DNA from: Candidatus Pullichristensenella stercorigallinarum | GTDB taxonomy: Bacteria; Bacillota; Clostridia; Christensenellales; Aristaeellaceae | Assembly: GCA_018712945.1 (NCBI GenBank) | Contig: DVFZ01000100.1 | Coordinates: 26,651-90,650, forward strand | DNA length: 64,000 nucleotides | Direction of reading: 5' to 3' | Shown here: positions 1 to 9,464 of the stretch, in pieces | Layout of the letters: each line of letters begins with the position of its first letter | Position numbering within the stretch: the stretch's first letter is position 1 | The notes under the pieces: model-generated | What the model saw: the letters and a program-made list of their open reading frames with translations, nothing else | What the model was told of the DNA's origin: nothing | Database searches by the model: none | Position numbers and translations under genes: made by a program

Positions 1-256
1 TCCGGCCAAGATCATCACCGAGTTCATCAAGAAGAACAAGAAGATCAGCGTCAAGTGCGGTATGGTCGATCAGAAGGTGATCGACGTCAACGCCGTTACC
101 GCGCTGGCCGAGCTGCCGCCGAAGGAGGTACTCATCGCCAAGTTGATGGGCAGCCTCAATTCGCCGATCAGCGGCTTTGTGGGTGTGCTTTCCGGTGTGC
201 TGCGTTCCTTTGTGTACGCGGTGGAGGCTGTTCGCAAGCAGAAGGCCGGGGAATAA
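1..256 (+). CDS. rplJ: 50S ribosomal protein L10, C-terminal part
   Basis: The window opens inside this gene; the reading frame is already open at base 2 and about 84 residues are visible to the TAA. L10 forms the base of the ribosomal stalk and anchors L7/L12 dimers. The visible part has the usual L10 ending: a KIITEF-type segment, then the long hydrophobic stretch SPISGFVGVLSGVLRSFVYA that carries the L7/L12-binding helix, and a lysine-rich tail. The next gene is rplL, 60 bp downstream, the standard rplJL order. The N-terminus and any autoregulatory L10 leader lie outside the window. Confidence 0.95.
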   Translation, partial: PAKIITEFIKKNKKISVKCGMVDQKVIDVNAVTALAELPPKEVLIAKLMGSLNSPISGFVGVLSGVLRSFVYAVEAVRKQKAGE

Positions 257-316
257 GCTTCCCGCTGGCTGGTTGACAGGATTTTTTGATTACGAAATTA
301 AGATGGAGGTATCATC

Positions 317-694
317 ATGAACCGCGAAGAGATCATTTCCGCTATTGAGTCCATGACTGTTCTGGAGCTTGCTGACCTGGTAAAGGAACTTGAGGAGAAG
401 TTCGGCGTTTCCGCCGCTGCTCCCGTCGCCGTGGCTGCCGCCCCCGCCGCCGCCGCTGCTGCCGCTCCCGAAGAGGAGAAGACCGAGTTCGACGTCATCC
501 TCAAGGATGTCGGCTCCGAGAAGATCAAGGTCATCAAGGTCGTCCGCGAAGTGTGCTCCGGCCTGGGCCTGAAGGAAGCCAAGGATCTGGTGGACAACTG
601 CCCGAAGCCCATCAAGGAGGCTGTCTCCAAGGAAGCCGCCGAGGAAATCAAGAAGAAGTTCGCCGAGGTCGGCGCGACTGTCGAAATCAAGTAA
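317..694 (+). CDS. rplL: 50S ribosomal protein L7/L12
   Basis: A 125-residue stalk protein that recruits translation GTPases. The N-terminal dimerisation helix (about residues 1-32, [19 protein letters not shown]) is followed by a flexible Ala/Pro-rich hinge (about 35-55) and the globular C-terminal domain (about 58-125) with the conserved [11 protein letters not shown] and [12 protein letters not shown] segments that contact the factors. Length and layout are normal. The ATG follows a strong ribosome-binding site (GGAGG, 305-309). It is co-transcribed with rplJ and is followed by a hairpin at 712-745. Confidence 0.97.
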   Translation: MNREEIISAIESMTVLELADLVKELEEKFGVSAAAPVAVAAAPAAAAAAAPEEEKTEFDVILKDVGSEKIKVIKVVREVCSGLGLKEAKDLVDNCPKPIKEAVSKEAAEEIKKKFAEVGATVEIK

Positions 695-711
695 GCAAGG
701 GCTTTTGCTGG

Positions 712-745
712 GAATCCGCTCCGGTATGGGGCGGATTCTTTGTGG
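712..745 (+). terminator. Probable terminator after rplJL
   Basis: GAATCCGC (712-719) pairs with GCGGATTC (731-738) around an 11-nt loop and is followed by a short T-rich stretch. It lies 18 bp past the rplL stop. The U tract is weak, so termination may be partial. Confidence 0.6.
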
Positions 746-1012
746 TTTCTGGAAGATGATAGGGAGAGGAACGCTGCCTGAACGCGCTGGGAGGCCGCCT
801 GGGTGGGCAGTTGGCGTTGCCCTGTTCCGCTGAGGCAGGAATACTGTGGCGGCGCGTCCTGCTTGCTGGGCGCTGTGGCGCTTGGCCGGGATGATTTGAA
901 CAGGCACGCTGTGGGGGTAGGGGAATGCCAAGCGCGGCCCGTCCCGCTGCTGGGCTTGGAAAATCACTTGGGGCTTTTGGCGGGGCCGCGGTTTTTTAGA
1001 GGGGGTTTATGT
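746..1012 (+). other. Non-coding spacer rplL to DUF362 gene
   Basis: Together with the terminator this is a 318-bp stretch without a gene. A frame upstream of and joined to the DUF362 gene stays open from 803, but its composition (many Trp, Cys, Arg) is not protein-like and it lacks a ribosome-binding site, so I treat it as spacer. I see no clear promoter, tRNA or repeat here. Confidence 0.5.
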
Positions 1013-2149
1013 ATGGCGGATGTGGCAATCGTGCGTTGCGAAGATTACACGGCTGTGGAAGGGGCCTTGCGGCAGGCCATAGAGCTTGCCGGAGGCCTGG
1101 ACTGGGTGCGGCCGGGGATGAAAATTGCCCTCAAGGTCAATCTGGTGGCCGCGGGCAAGCCGGACAGCGCCGTGACCACGCATCCCCTGTTTGTGGCGGC
1201 GCTTGCGCGTCTGCTCATCGCCCGTGGCGCGGAAGTGCGTGTGGGCGACAGCCCTGGCGGTTTGTATACGGCCGCCTTTGTGGGGCGCATTTACGCGGCT
1301 TCCGGCATGGAAGCGGTGGAGGAGACAGGCGCACAGCTCAATCGAGATTTTTCCCAGCGCGAGGCCGTCTTTCCGGAGGGCAAAACGCTGCGCTCCTTCC
1401 AGTATACCGCATGGCTGGATTGGGCCGACGCGGTCATCAACGTATGCAAGCTCAAAACGCATGGCATGATGGGCATGTCTTGCGCTGCCAAAAATCTTTT
1501 TGGCGTCGTACCCGGTACGCTCAAGCCGGAGTATCATTTCCGGCATTCCCGGCCCGAGGACTTTGCGGGTATGATTCTTGACCTTGATGATTTTGTGCAC
1601 CCGCGTCTGAGCGTATGCGACGCGATTGTCGGCATGGAGGGCAACGGCCCCACCGCCGGTACGCCGCGCATGGTGGGCGCGGTACTGGCCGCGCGCAGCC
1701 CGCACGCGCTGGATCTGGCCTGTGCGCACATCATTGGCATCCGCCCTGATGACGTGCCTACCCTCGCCGCCGCGCAAAGGCGGGGCGATATTCCCGCTAC
1801 GGCCGCAGAGTTGGATTTGGCCGGGGCGTTGTTCTCTGTGCCTGGCTATGAATTGGTAACACGGCGCAGCTCGTTGGAATTTACGCAGCCCTTTCCCGGC
1901 CCGTTGGGTACGTTGGCTGGCAAGGCCATGCGGCGTTTCATGCGCGCCCGGCCGGCGGTGGAGATGGACTCGTGCGTGGGCTGTGAACAGTGCGCCCGTC
2001 TTTGCCCGGCACATGCCATTCGCATGCGCCGTGGCGTACCGCACATCAACCGGCATGTCTGCATCGGCTGTTTCTGCTGTCAGGAGTTTTGCCCTAAGGG
2101 AGCAATGAAGGTAAAACGCACGGCAATTGCACGGTTTTTGGGTGGCTAA
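1013..2149 (+). CDS. DUF362 domain protein with two C-terminal 4Fe-4S motifs
   Basis: A 378-residue cytoplasmic protein. Residues about 1-300 match the DUF362 fold (ALKVNLV near residue 40, a VGDSPGG segment, and an INVCKLKTHGMMGMSCAAKNL-like core). The C-terminus holds a 2x[4Fe-4S] ferredoxin module: CVGCEQCARLCP at about residue 321 and CIGCFCCQEFCP at about residue 350. Proteins of this kind are presumed iron-sulfur redox proteins; no substrate is established, and I infer only electron transfer. I start at ATG 1013, seven bases after an AGAGGGGG ribosome-binding site, not at the longer open frame. It sits alone after the ribosomal genes with no obvious partner. Confidence 0.85.
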   Translation: MADVAIVRCEDYTAVEGALRQAIELAGGLDWVRPGMKIALKVNLVAAGKPDSAVTTHPLFVAALARLLIARGAEVRVGDSPGGLYTAAFVGRIYAASGMEAVEETGAQLNRDFSQREAVFPEGKTLRSFQYTAWLDWADAVINVCKLKTHGMMGMSCAAKNLFGVVPGTLKPEYHFRHSRPEDFAGMILDLDDFVHPRLSVCDAIVGMEGNGPTAGTPRMVGAVLAARSPHALDLACAHIIGIRPDDVPTLAAAQRRGDIPATAAELDLAGALFSVPGYELVTRRSSLEFTQPFPGPLGTLAGKAMRRFMRARPAVEMDSCVGCEQCARLCPAHAIRMRRGVPHINRHVCIGCFCCQEFCPKGAMKVKRTAIARFLGG

Positions 2150-2180
2150 ATGAATTTTGATGCACAGCAGGCCAAAGCGG

Positions 2181-2208
2181 TTGTTGATTTAACAAATAGA
2201 TATATAAT
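2181..2208 (+). promoter_or_regulatory. Sigma-A-type promoter of the GGDEF/EAL gene
   Basis: TTGTTG at 2181-2186, a 16-bp spacer and a perfect TATAAT at 2203-2208. Transcription would begin near 2215, giving a leader of about 125 nt before the GTG start at 2341. I looked for a cyclic-di-GMP riboswitch in that leader and did not find one. Confidence 0.7.
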
Positions 2209-2305
2209 GTAAGTGTATCCCCTAGCGGCGCCGGTATTTTGTTTTTTTATTCAGGCAAAATCCGTGGCTGTGCGCCTCCATTAAGCTTCGAGCGCATTTT
2301 TCGGT

Positions 2306-2315
2306 GGGGGGGGGG
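2306..2315 (+). repeat. Homopolymeric run of ten G in the leader of the GGDEF/EAL gene
   Basis: Ten consecutive G residues between the promoter at 2181-2208 and the GTG start at 2341. Runs this long are unusual here and are prone to slipped-strand changes. An in-frame TTG-initiated frame (from 2239) runs through the tract into the gene, so tract length would matter if that start were ever used. Confidence 0.85.
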
Positions 2316-2340
2316 TACGCGCTCGTGGAAAGCAGTTATT

Positions 2341-4632
2341 GTGGACGAGAAGGTTGTTTGGAGACGTGTCAATCGCCTGGCGGTGGTCACGATCCTGACA
2401 GGTATTGTATTTATGCTCCTGGGCGGTGTTTTGCACGGCCTCTTAGGCGATATGGCGACGGAAAGCGCTATCATGGAGATAGATTTGCGGGTCGCGGAGT
2501 ATCAGAGGACTGTCGAGAACATGCTGGAGCGCACGGTGCAAATGCTGGATACATTGTCCTGCTTTGTTAGCCCGTGGGAAAATGCGGACACGCACGAGAT
2601 TGTTATGGAATTGAAGCAGGCCAATCAGCGCAATGATTTTGCGGCCATGGCCTATTTCCCCGTGGATGACGCGGGCAACGTCATTGTTACTCGTGATGGC
2701 GGCAGTTATATCGGCTTGCCGCTTTCTTCACTGGCCGATGAAGTGCAGCAGGCAGTACAGAGCGCCTGGGCGGGGGAAAGGGCGATTTCAGATATTTACG
2801 AAGGGAGCCTGGTGCTTCCCGAAGGGGAAGAAGGGCTACTTTACGCTGTTCCTGTTGAGAGCAATGGACAAATCGTGGCCGCTCTGGCCGCCAGCGACGA
2901 CGCCCATGTATTGACCGCCGCAGGCGGCAGCAATGCGCCTGGCAACCCGGGATATATTCTTCATATTGTCGATTCCGAAGGCAGAGTGCTGGTGTATTCA
3001 GAAACTCGGATTCTCGGTCAGCATATTGAGAATGTTTTTGATACCACTTACCTTTCCGAGGCGGAGGAGGCAGCGCTTTACGGAGCGATGCAGGGCGGCG
3101 AAATTGCGCATACTTCCTTTTCCAATCAGGGCAGAGAATACTACATTGAAATGGCTCCGGTCGGCATCAACGACTGGTATGTGCTGTGCGTCAGCGATGC
3201 CGAGACGGTCAATAGCCCAATGCGCTCGCTGACCAGCATTTTGCAGGTGGGTGTGGGCGCGGCGCTGGCGCTGCTGATGATCCTGCTGGGATATTATTAT
3301 AGCCTCCTGCGCAAAAGCAACCGCGAGGCTATGCGTCTGGCTTATGCCGACACGCTCACCGGCGCGGATAATTTTGTGCGCTTTTCAGGCCGGTTGGCCA
3401 GGCGGCAGGATGGCGAGCCGGATTACAGCCTGGCTGCGCTCAACATCAGTCAGTTCAAGTTTATCAATGGCCTCTTTGGCCGCGCGCAGGCCGACCAGCT
3501 TCTGTGTTTTGTAAAGGGTGTTCTGGATGAAAACCTGCGCGCAGGCGAATTTTTCTGTCGTGATTCGGCGGATATCTTTTACCTGTGTCTCAACGAGACA
3601 GACCGGCAGGCCATCCGCGTCCGCCTGGAAAAGGTCATGCGGGAAATCAGCAAAACGGCCATGGGCGATCAGAGCAATTTCCAGGTGCTCACGTATTGCG
3701 GCGTGGCCATTGCCCGTGAAGCGGGCGAGAAGGAAAACGTGCTAACGCAGGTGCTGTTCGCGCTGGAAAACGCGCGCAATCTGCGCCGCAACAACATTTG
3801 CTTTTATGATGATTCCCTGCGCAAAGATGAAGAACTGGAATACTATATCGAAAGCCACATGCACAAGGCGCTGGAGGAGGGTGAATTCAAACTCTACTTC
3901 CAGCCTAAGGTAGATCTGCGTACCGACCGCGTGGCGGGCGCGGAAACGTTGGTGCGCTGGGCAACTGCGGACGGGCGCATACTGCTGCCAGGCAAGTTTA
4001 TTCCTCTGTTTGAAAAGAACGGCTTTTGTGAAGAACTGGACATGTATGTGTTTGAAAACGTGTGCCGGCAGATTCGCCAGTGGATGGATGCGGGCGTCGA
4101 ACCAATGCGCGTCTCCATCAATCAAACCAAGACGTTGTTTTACCGCAAGGGCTATGTGGAAAGCCTTTGTGCGCTTGTCGACCGCTATGGCGTAGACCCG
4201 CGTCTGATTACGTTGGAAATCCTCGAAGGATTGGCCATGGAGAACATGGACGAACTCAACGCCGTCATTGCCGCGCTGCATGCGAAAGGGTTCGAAGTTT
4301 CCATGGATGATTTTGGCACCGGTTATTCCTCGTTGAATACGCTGGCCAACCTGCGCATTGATGAATTGAAGCTGGACAAAGGCTTCCTGAAAACCCTTTC
4401 CGAAGGCGCGGGATGGCGGCTGCGCGTGGTTATGGAACAAACCCTGACAATGGCCCGCAAGCTCGGCATTCACACCGTGGTTGAAGGTGTGGAAAGCGAG
4501 GAAGGCCACCGCATTGTGCATGGCCTGGGCTGCGATATGGGGCAGGGCTACTTCTACGGCAGCCCCATGAGCGCGGATGTATTTTGCAAAAAATTCCTCA
4601 AGCCGTGTCAAGGCGAGACAGACGGCATGTGA
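2341..4632 (+). CDS. Membrane Cache-GGDEF-EAL protein, probable c-di-GMP phosphodiesterase
   Basis: A 763-residue sensor. A first membrane helix (about residues 10-35) and a second (about 300-323) enclose an extracytoplasmic Cache-like sensor domain. A GGDEF-family domain follows (about 340-490), but its signature is degenerate (DSADI instead of GGDEF), so cyclase activity is unlikely. The C-terminal EAL domain (about 513-755) keeps the catalytic set: ETLVRW, the Asn in SINQ, Glu in EILEG, DDFGTG, the Lys in LKLDKGF, VEGVE and QGYFYG. I infer hydrolysis of c-di-GMP under an external signal. GTG 2341 is chosen because it follows GGAAAG and opens directly into the membrane anchor; a longer TTG start at 2239 would cross the G tract. 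The gene is monocistronic. Confidence 0.85.
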   Translation: MDEKVVWRRVNRLAVVTILTGIVFMLLGGVLHGLLGDMATESAIMEIDLRVAEYQRTVENMLERTVQMLDTLSCFVSPWENADTHEIVMELKQANQRNDFAAMAYFPVDDAGNVIVTRDGGSYIGLPLSSLADEVQQAVQSAWAGERAISDIYEGSLVLPEGEEGLLYAVPVESNGQIVAALAASDDAHVLTAAGGSNAPGNPGYILHIVDSEGRVLVYSETRILGQHIENVFDTTYLSEAEEAALYGAMQGGEIAHTSFSNQGREYYIEMAPVGINDWYVLCVSDAETVNSPMRSLTSILQVGVGAALALLMILLGYYYSLLRKSNREAMRLAYADTLTGADNFVRFSGRLARRQDGEPDYSLAALNISQFKFINGLFGRAQADQLLCFVKGVLDENLRAGEFFCRDSADIFYLCLNETDRQAIRVRLEKVMREISKTAMGDQSNFQVLTYCGVAIAREAGEKENVLTQVLFALENARNLRRNNICFYDDSLRKDEELEYYIESHMHKALEEGEFKLYFQPKVDLRTDRVAGAETLVRWATADGRILLPGKFIPLFEKNGFCEELDMYVFENVCRQIRQWMDAGVEPMRVSINQTKTLFYRKGYVESLCALVDRYGVDPRLITLEILEGLAMENMDELNAVIAALHAKGFEVSMDDFGTGYSSLNTLANLRIDELKLDKGFLKTLSEGAGWRLRVVMEQTLTMARKLGIHTVVEGVESEEGHRIVHGLGCDMGQGYFYGSPMSADVFCKKFLKPCQGETDGM

Positions 4633-4650
4633 GCGCGTCCGGCAAATTGT

Positions 4651-4676
4651 TTCCCGGCTGATCGCCGGGAATTTTC
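4651..4676 (+). terminator. Terminator of the GGDEF/EAL gene
   Basis: TTCCCGGC (4651-4658) and GCCGGGAA (4664-4671) form an 8-bp stem with a 5-nt loop followed by TTTT, 18 bp past the stop codon. Confidence 0.85.
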
Positions 4677-4705
4677 GCACATATGGAGCTGTCAAAATAT
4701 TTTAC

Positions 4706-4734
4706 TTGACAAGCATGCGTGTGCCTGCTACAAT
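4706..4734 (+). promoter_or_regulatory. Strong sigma-A promoter of ylxM-ffh
   Basis: Consensus TTGACA at 4706-4711, a 17-bp spacer and TACAAT at 4729-4734. The predicted start near 4741 leaves a 35-nt leader to the ylxM ATG. Confidence 0.9.
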
Positions 4735-4775
4735 GGCATGGTGGCAAGGAAATTTGCTTTACAGGGGGAACCGCC

Positions 4776-5102
4776 ATGGAGCCGCGCGTTGAAACCACAT
4801 ATCTGTTGGATTTTTACGGCGCGCTTTTGACCCCCAAGCGCCGCGAGATGTTGCGCATGCGCTATGAAGAGGACATGTCCCTGTCTGAAATCGGCGCGCA
4901 GATGGGCATTTCCCGTCAGGCGGTGAGTGACGGTATGCTCGCCGCCCGCAAAAAGCTTGAGGAATATGAGGCCAAACTGGGCCTGGTGCGCCGCTATCTG
5001 GCCATTACCGCCGAAGCTGAGGCCGGCTTAAGGGCCTTGGATGGCGGCAATATTGATGAAGCGCGGCGCTGTCTTACAAATATAATGCGGATTGAGAGGT
5101 GA
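4776..5102 (+). CDS. ylxM: YlxM-family helix-turn-helix protein (UPF0122), SRP-associated
   Basis: A 108-residue protein with a sigma-region-4-like helix-turn-helix at about residues 34-53 (LSEIGAQMGISRQAVSDGM). YlxM is encoded directly upstream of ffh in most Firmicutes and is linked to the signal recognition particle in streptococci, where it modulates Ffh activity. Here it is six bases upstream of ffh, so the two are co-transcribed from the promoter at 4706. I start at ATG 4776, preceded by AGGGGGAA; an upstream extension would overlap the promoter. Confidence 0.9.
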   Translation: MEPRVETTYLLDFYGALLTPKRREMLRMRYEEDMSLSEIGAQMGISRQAVSDGMLAARKKLEEYEAKLGLVRRYLAITAEAEAGLRALDGGNIDEARRCLTNIMRIER

Positions 5103-5108
5103 ACGCGC

Positions 5109-6452
<1,344 letters not shown>

Positions 6453-6507
6453 TCACGGTCTTTCCGTATGATTATACATTTAATGGGTTTCTAAGGAGGA
6501 AACACAC

Positions 6508-6747
6508 ATGGTCAAGATTCGTCTCAAGAGGATGGGCATGAAGAAGATGCCGTTCTATCGCCTGGTGGTCACCGACAGCCGCAACCCCCGCGACGGCCGC
6601 TTCATCGAGGAAGTGGGCTACTACAACCCCCTCACCGACCCGATTGAGCTGAAGATCAACGAAGAGCGCGCGAAGTACTGGCTGGGCGTCGGCGCGCAGC
6701 CGACCGATACCGTGCGCGGCCTGCTGAAGAAAGGCGGAGTGCTGTAA
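6508..6747 (+). CDS. rpsP: 30S ribosomal protein S16
   Basis: A 79-residue S16 beginning [21 protein letters not shown], the invariant S16 N-terminus, followed by the conserved [14 protein letters not shown] motif. S16 helps assemble the 5' domain of 16S rRNA. The AAGGAGGAAAC ribosome-binding site is strong. The order ffh-rpsP-khpA-rimM-trmD is the standard Firmicute arrangement. It ends two bases before khpA. Confidence 0.97.
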   Translation: MVKIRLKRMGMKKMPFYRLVVTDSRNPRDGRFIEEVGYYNPLTDPIELKINEERAKYWLGVGAQPTDTVRGLLKKGGVL

Positions 6748-6749
6748 GC

Positions 6750-6977
6750 ATGGCGGAATTGGTCAGGTATATCGCCCGGTCGCTGGTGGAAAAGCCGGAC
6801 GCGGTGGACGTGCGCGAGGTGGAAAACGCCGACAGCATCGTCGTAGAGCTGCGTGTGGATCCTGACGATATGGGCAAGGTCATCGGCAAACAGGGCAGGA
6901 TTGCCAAGGCCATCCGCACGGTGGTCAAGGCCGCGTCCGTGCACAGCCCCAAGCCGGTGTTTGTGGAGATTATTTAA
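6750..6977 (+). CDS. khpA: KH-domain RNA-binding protein KhpA
   Basis: A 75-residue single KH domain with the RNA-contacting GxxG loop as GKQGRIAKAIRTVV at about residues 49-62. KhpA (YlqC) pairs with KhpB in pneumococci and clostridia as a global RNA-binding chaperone linked to cell division. It starts 2 bp after rpsP, so the two are translationally linked. The downstream 312-bp gap before rimM is filled by a repeat element, which interrupts an operon that is normally tight. Confidence 0.93.
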   Translation: MAELVRYIARSLVEKPDAVDVREVENADSIVVELRVDPDDMGKVIGKQGRIAKAIRTVVKAASVHSPKPVFVEII

Positions 6978-7030
6978 ACGGAACGGCACGGGGACGGCGG
7001 GGCCGCCGCCGTGCGTTCCATGCTTTCAAC

Positions 7031-7269
7031 GGGGCGGCCGAAGGCTGCCTCAGAGCGCTGACAAAGCCTGCAAACGCAAAAATTGCCCTGAACAAAGAGA
7101 AATCAGAGGCAATTTTTGCTTCCTGCGTCAGCTGCGCTTGCGGCCTGCGGTCACTTACGTCCATGTAAGCTCCCTTGGCTGCAAGTTTGCTTCCTTGTCT
7201 TGCAGGCTTTCTCATCGCTCTGGCAGTCTGTTGACTTTGTCAACATCCTGGGGCGGCCGAAGGCCGCCT
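7031..7269 (+). repeat. Dispersed intergenic repeat, copy A, with flanking hairpins
   Basis: The core (7051-7249) begins CAGAGCGCTGACAAAGCC and ends with the palindrome TGTTGAC-TTT-GTCAACA (7229-7245). It includes a perfect 12-bp stem, GCAAAAATTGCC (7076-7087) with GGCAATTTTTGC (7108-7119), and a small CTTAC/GTAAG hairpin. Each end abuts a near-identical 20-bp hairpin (7031-7050 and 7250-7269, one mismatch). The same core is found inverted at 10482-10682 and direct at 29768-29959. It fills the gap between khpA and rimM. No protein is encoded. Confidence 0.85.
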
Positions 7270-7289
7270 CTTGTCATTGGGAGGCATCT

Positions 7290-7814
7290 ATGGAAAACTA
7301 CCTCGTCATCGGGGAAATCACCAAGCCGCAGGGCGTGCGCGGCGAAATCAAGCTGCGCCCCATTACCTGCGATGTGGAGCGCTTCGACGGCCTGACGCTG
7401 GCCTATCTCAAGCGCGGGGAGGAATATGTGCCCCTGCGCCTCACGGTCAACCGCCGCGCGGCGGACGCGGTGTTTCTCTCCATCGAAGGCGTGACCGACC
7501 GCAACGCCGCTGAAAAGCTGCGCGGCGAGCTGCTCTACATCGACCGCGCCCACGCCGTGCCGCTGGATGAGGACACGAACTTCCTCTGCGACCTGATTGG
7601 CCTGCGCGGCGTGGACGACGAGGGCGGCGAATGGGGCACATTGCGCGACGTGCTCCAGCCCGGCGGCAACGATGTATACGTCTTTCAGGGCCCGCGCGGG
7701 GAAGTGCTGGTGCCCGCCCTCAAGAGCGTGGTAAAGAAGGTCGATCTCGCCTCCGGCGAAATGGTGCTGGCGGCGGCGCGGATGCGGGAAGTGGCGGTGT
7801 TTGATGAGGATTAA
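7290..7814 (+). CDS. rimM: 16S rRNA processing protein RimM
   Basis: A 174-residue ribosome maturation factor that binds S19 and helps assemble the 30S head. The N-terminal RimM domain starts [19 protein letters not shown], the conserved opening of the family, and the C-terminal PRC-barrel (about 95-170) includes DLIGLRGVD and the [13 protein letters not shown] segment. ATG 7290 follows GGGAGGCATCT. It overlaps trmD by 11 bases, so the pair is translationally coupled. Its upstream spacer holds repeat copy A. Confidence 0.96.
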   Translation: MENYLVIGEITKPQGVRGEIKLRPITCDVERFDGLTLAYLKRGEEYVPLRLTVNRRAADAVFLSIEGVTDRNAAEKLRGELLYIDRAHAVPLDEDTNFLCDLIGLRGVDDEGGEWGTLRDVLQPGGNDVYVFQGPRGEVLVPALKSVVKKVDLASGEMVLAAARMREVAVFDED

Positions 7815-8529
7815 GGTGCTGACCATCTTCCCGGAAATGCTGCGCGCGGCGCTAAGCGAATCCATCGTTGGCCGGGCGCTGGAAAAGGGGCTTTTCGAGG
7901 TCGAATTGATCGACATCCGCGCCTATTCGCAAAACAAGCATAAGAATACCGACGATTACCCCTTCGGCGGCGGCGCGGGCATGGTGATGCTGGCTCAGCC
8001 CATTGTGGACGCCTGCGAGGCGCACATGGAGGCGGGGCAGCGGCGTATCTACCTTTCCCCGCGCGGGCGCACGCTTAATCAAAGCGTGGTGGAGGAGCTT
8101 TCCCGCGAGACGGAGCTCATGCTCCTGTGCGGCCATTACGAGGGCGTGGACGAACGGGCCTTGGAGATGTGCTTCCCGGAGGAGCTTTCCATCGGCGATT
8201 ATGTGCTCACCGGAGGTGAGCTGGCGGCGTTGGTGGTAATCGACGCGGTTTCGCGCCTGATTCCCGGCGTACTGGGCAGCAGCGAAAGCGCCGGGGACGA
8301 GAGTTTCACCACCGGCCTTCTGGAATACCCGCAGTACACGCGCCCGCGCGAGTTTCGCGGCCGCGAGGTGCCCGAGGTGCTGCTCAACGGCAACCATGCC
8401 CTCATCGAGCGCTGGCGGCGCGAACAGGCGCTGAAAATCACCCGCCAGCGCCGCCCGGAGATGCTCAAGAGCGCACCGCTCGATAAAAAAGACCGGGCGT
8501 TTTTGCAGGCGCTGGAGGAAGAACCGTAA
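7804..8529 (+). CDS. trmD: tRNA (guanine-37 N1) methyltransferase TrmD
   Basis: A 241-residue SPOUT methyltransferase making m1G37 in tRNAs, which prevents +1 frameshifting. It begins [13 protein letters not shown] and carries the knot motifs [12 protein letters not shown] (about 104-115) and [20 protein letters not shown] (about 129-148), which bind S-adenosylmethionine. The C-terminal domain (about 165-241) has the [15 protein letters not shown] segment that grips tRNA. The ATG lies inside the end of rimM; a TTG three bases upstream is a less likely start. rplS, which often follows, is absent. Confidence 0.97.
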   Translation: MRIKVLTIFPEMLRAALSESIVGRALEKGLFEVELIDIRAYSQNKHKNTDDYPFGGGAGMVMLAQPIVDACEAHMEAGQRRIYLSPRGRTLNQSVVEELSRETELMLLCGHYEGVDERALEMCFPEELSIGDYVLTGGELAALVVIDAVSRLIPGVLGSSESAGDESFTTGLLEYPQYTRPREFRGREVPEVLLNGNHALIERWRREQALKITRQRRPEMLKSAPLDKKDRAFLQALEEEP

Positions 8530-8542
8530 AAGCGCATGAAAG

Positions 8543-8582
8543 ACCCCGCCTTCTGCATAGTGTTTGCACAGAAAGGTGGGGT
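8543..8582 (+). promoter_or_regulatory. Hairpin covering the ribosome-binding site of the glycosyltransferase gene
   Basis: ACCCCGCCTTCTG (8543-8555) pairs with CAGAAAGGTGGGGT (8569-8582) with one bulged A and one G-U pair. The right arm contains the AAAGGTGGG ribosome-binding site of the gene starting at 8586. No U tract follows, so a role in translation is likelier than termination. Confidence 0.6.
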
Positions 8583-8585
8583 AGC

Positions 8586-9464
8586 ATGCGGGAGCTTCTG
8601 TTTTCCGTGATCATTCCGGTGTATAATACGCGGCGTTATTTGCAGGAATGCCTGCAAAGCGCAGTGGGACAGACATTGGAAGATGCGGAATTTATCTGTA
8701 TAGACGACGGTTCCACAGATGGCTGCGCTGAAATTCTCGCCGCTTTTGCCCAAAAAGATGCGCGTGTGCGCGTCATCCGCCAGGAAAATGCCGGGCTTTC
8801 TGCGGCGCGCAACAGGGGAATGGAGGCGGCGCAGGGGGAATACCTATGCTTTCTGGACAGCGACGATCTGCTCATGTGCGATGCGCTTGAGACGATGCGC
8901 GCTTGTATCCTTCAGGAACGCCCGGATATGGTTTTGTTCGAGTGTGAAGTATTCTGCACGCCGCAGGTACGGGAAATCCCTCCGGACATACTGCGGCGCT
9001 CGCGCGCCTATGCAGGGCGATGGAACGGCGAACAACTGTATGTGGATATGTATCGCGCCGGTGATTACCGTTGCATGGTCTGGAGCCAGTGCATGCGCCG
9101 CGCCTTTGCAGAAGAAAAGCGCCTGCGCTTTGACGCAGGCCTTCTCTATGAAGACGAACTGTTTTCCCTGCGGGCGATGCTCGCGGCGGAAAGCGTGCGC
9201 CATTTGTACAGGCCGCTGTACCGTTACCGCCAGCGCTCAGATTCCATTGTCAATTCGCCGCGTTCCCTGCTCAAGCTCATCTCCAAACTGCACATCGCTC
9301 TGGAAGAAGCGGGCCTGTGCATGCAGGGTGGCATTTCTTCCGCGGCCCGCTTTTGCGTATTGGATGCGGCGAAGGGTATGTTGGAAAACGTGCGGCGCGA
9401 ATACGCCGGCTATTTTTCCGACGCCCGTTCCTCGCAGGCCGAGCAGTCGCCCGCGCAGCCTTGA
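8586..9464 (+). CDS. Family 2 glycosyltransferase
   Basis: A 292-residue GT-A glycosyltransferase. The N-terminal catalytic domain shows FSVIIPVYNTRRYLQECLQS (from residue 6), CIDDGSTDG (about 38), the ENAGLSAARNRGM motif (about 68) and the metal-binding DSDD (about 93). The C-terminal half is less conserved. It probably transfers a sugar to a cell-surface glycan or lipid, but donor and acceptor cannot be read from the sequence. It stands alone between trmD and a convergent GNAT gene, with which its last 55 bp overlap. Its ribosome-binding site is buried in the 8543-8582 hairpin; I see no separate promoter. Confidence 0.9.
   Translation: MRELLFSVIIPVYNTRRYLQECLQSAVGQTLEDAEFICIDDGSTDGCAEILAAFAQKDARVRVIRQENAGLSAARNRGMEAAQGEYLCFLDSDDLLMCDALETMRACILQERPDMVLFECEVFCTPQVREIPPDILRRSRAYAGRWNGEQLYVDMYRAGDYRCMVWSQCMRRAFAEEKRLRFDAGLLYEDELFSLRAMLAAESVRHLYRPLYRYRQRSDSIVNSPRSLLKLISKLHIALEEAGLCMQGGISSAARFCVLDAAKGMLENVRREYAGYFSDARSSQAEQSPAQP

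Noticed and set aside
803..1012. N-terminal extension of the DUF362 protein
   Set aside because: The composition is not protein-like, no ribosome-binding site precedes it, and a good site precedes ATG 1013 where the family's conserved region begins.
2215..2340. Cyclic-di-GMP riboswitch in the leader of the GGDEF/EAL gene
   Set aside because: None of the conserved GEMM loop sequences was found; the leader's main feature is the G tract.
3742..4695. Long minus-strand open frame (317 codons) opposite the GGDEF/EAL gene
   Set aside because: It is the antisense shadow of a gene with clear domains; the translated product is rich in His, Ala and Arg with no motifs. Similar long antisense frames oppose ffh, ligA, pcrA, nfnB, prkC and fakA and are explained by the high GC content.
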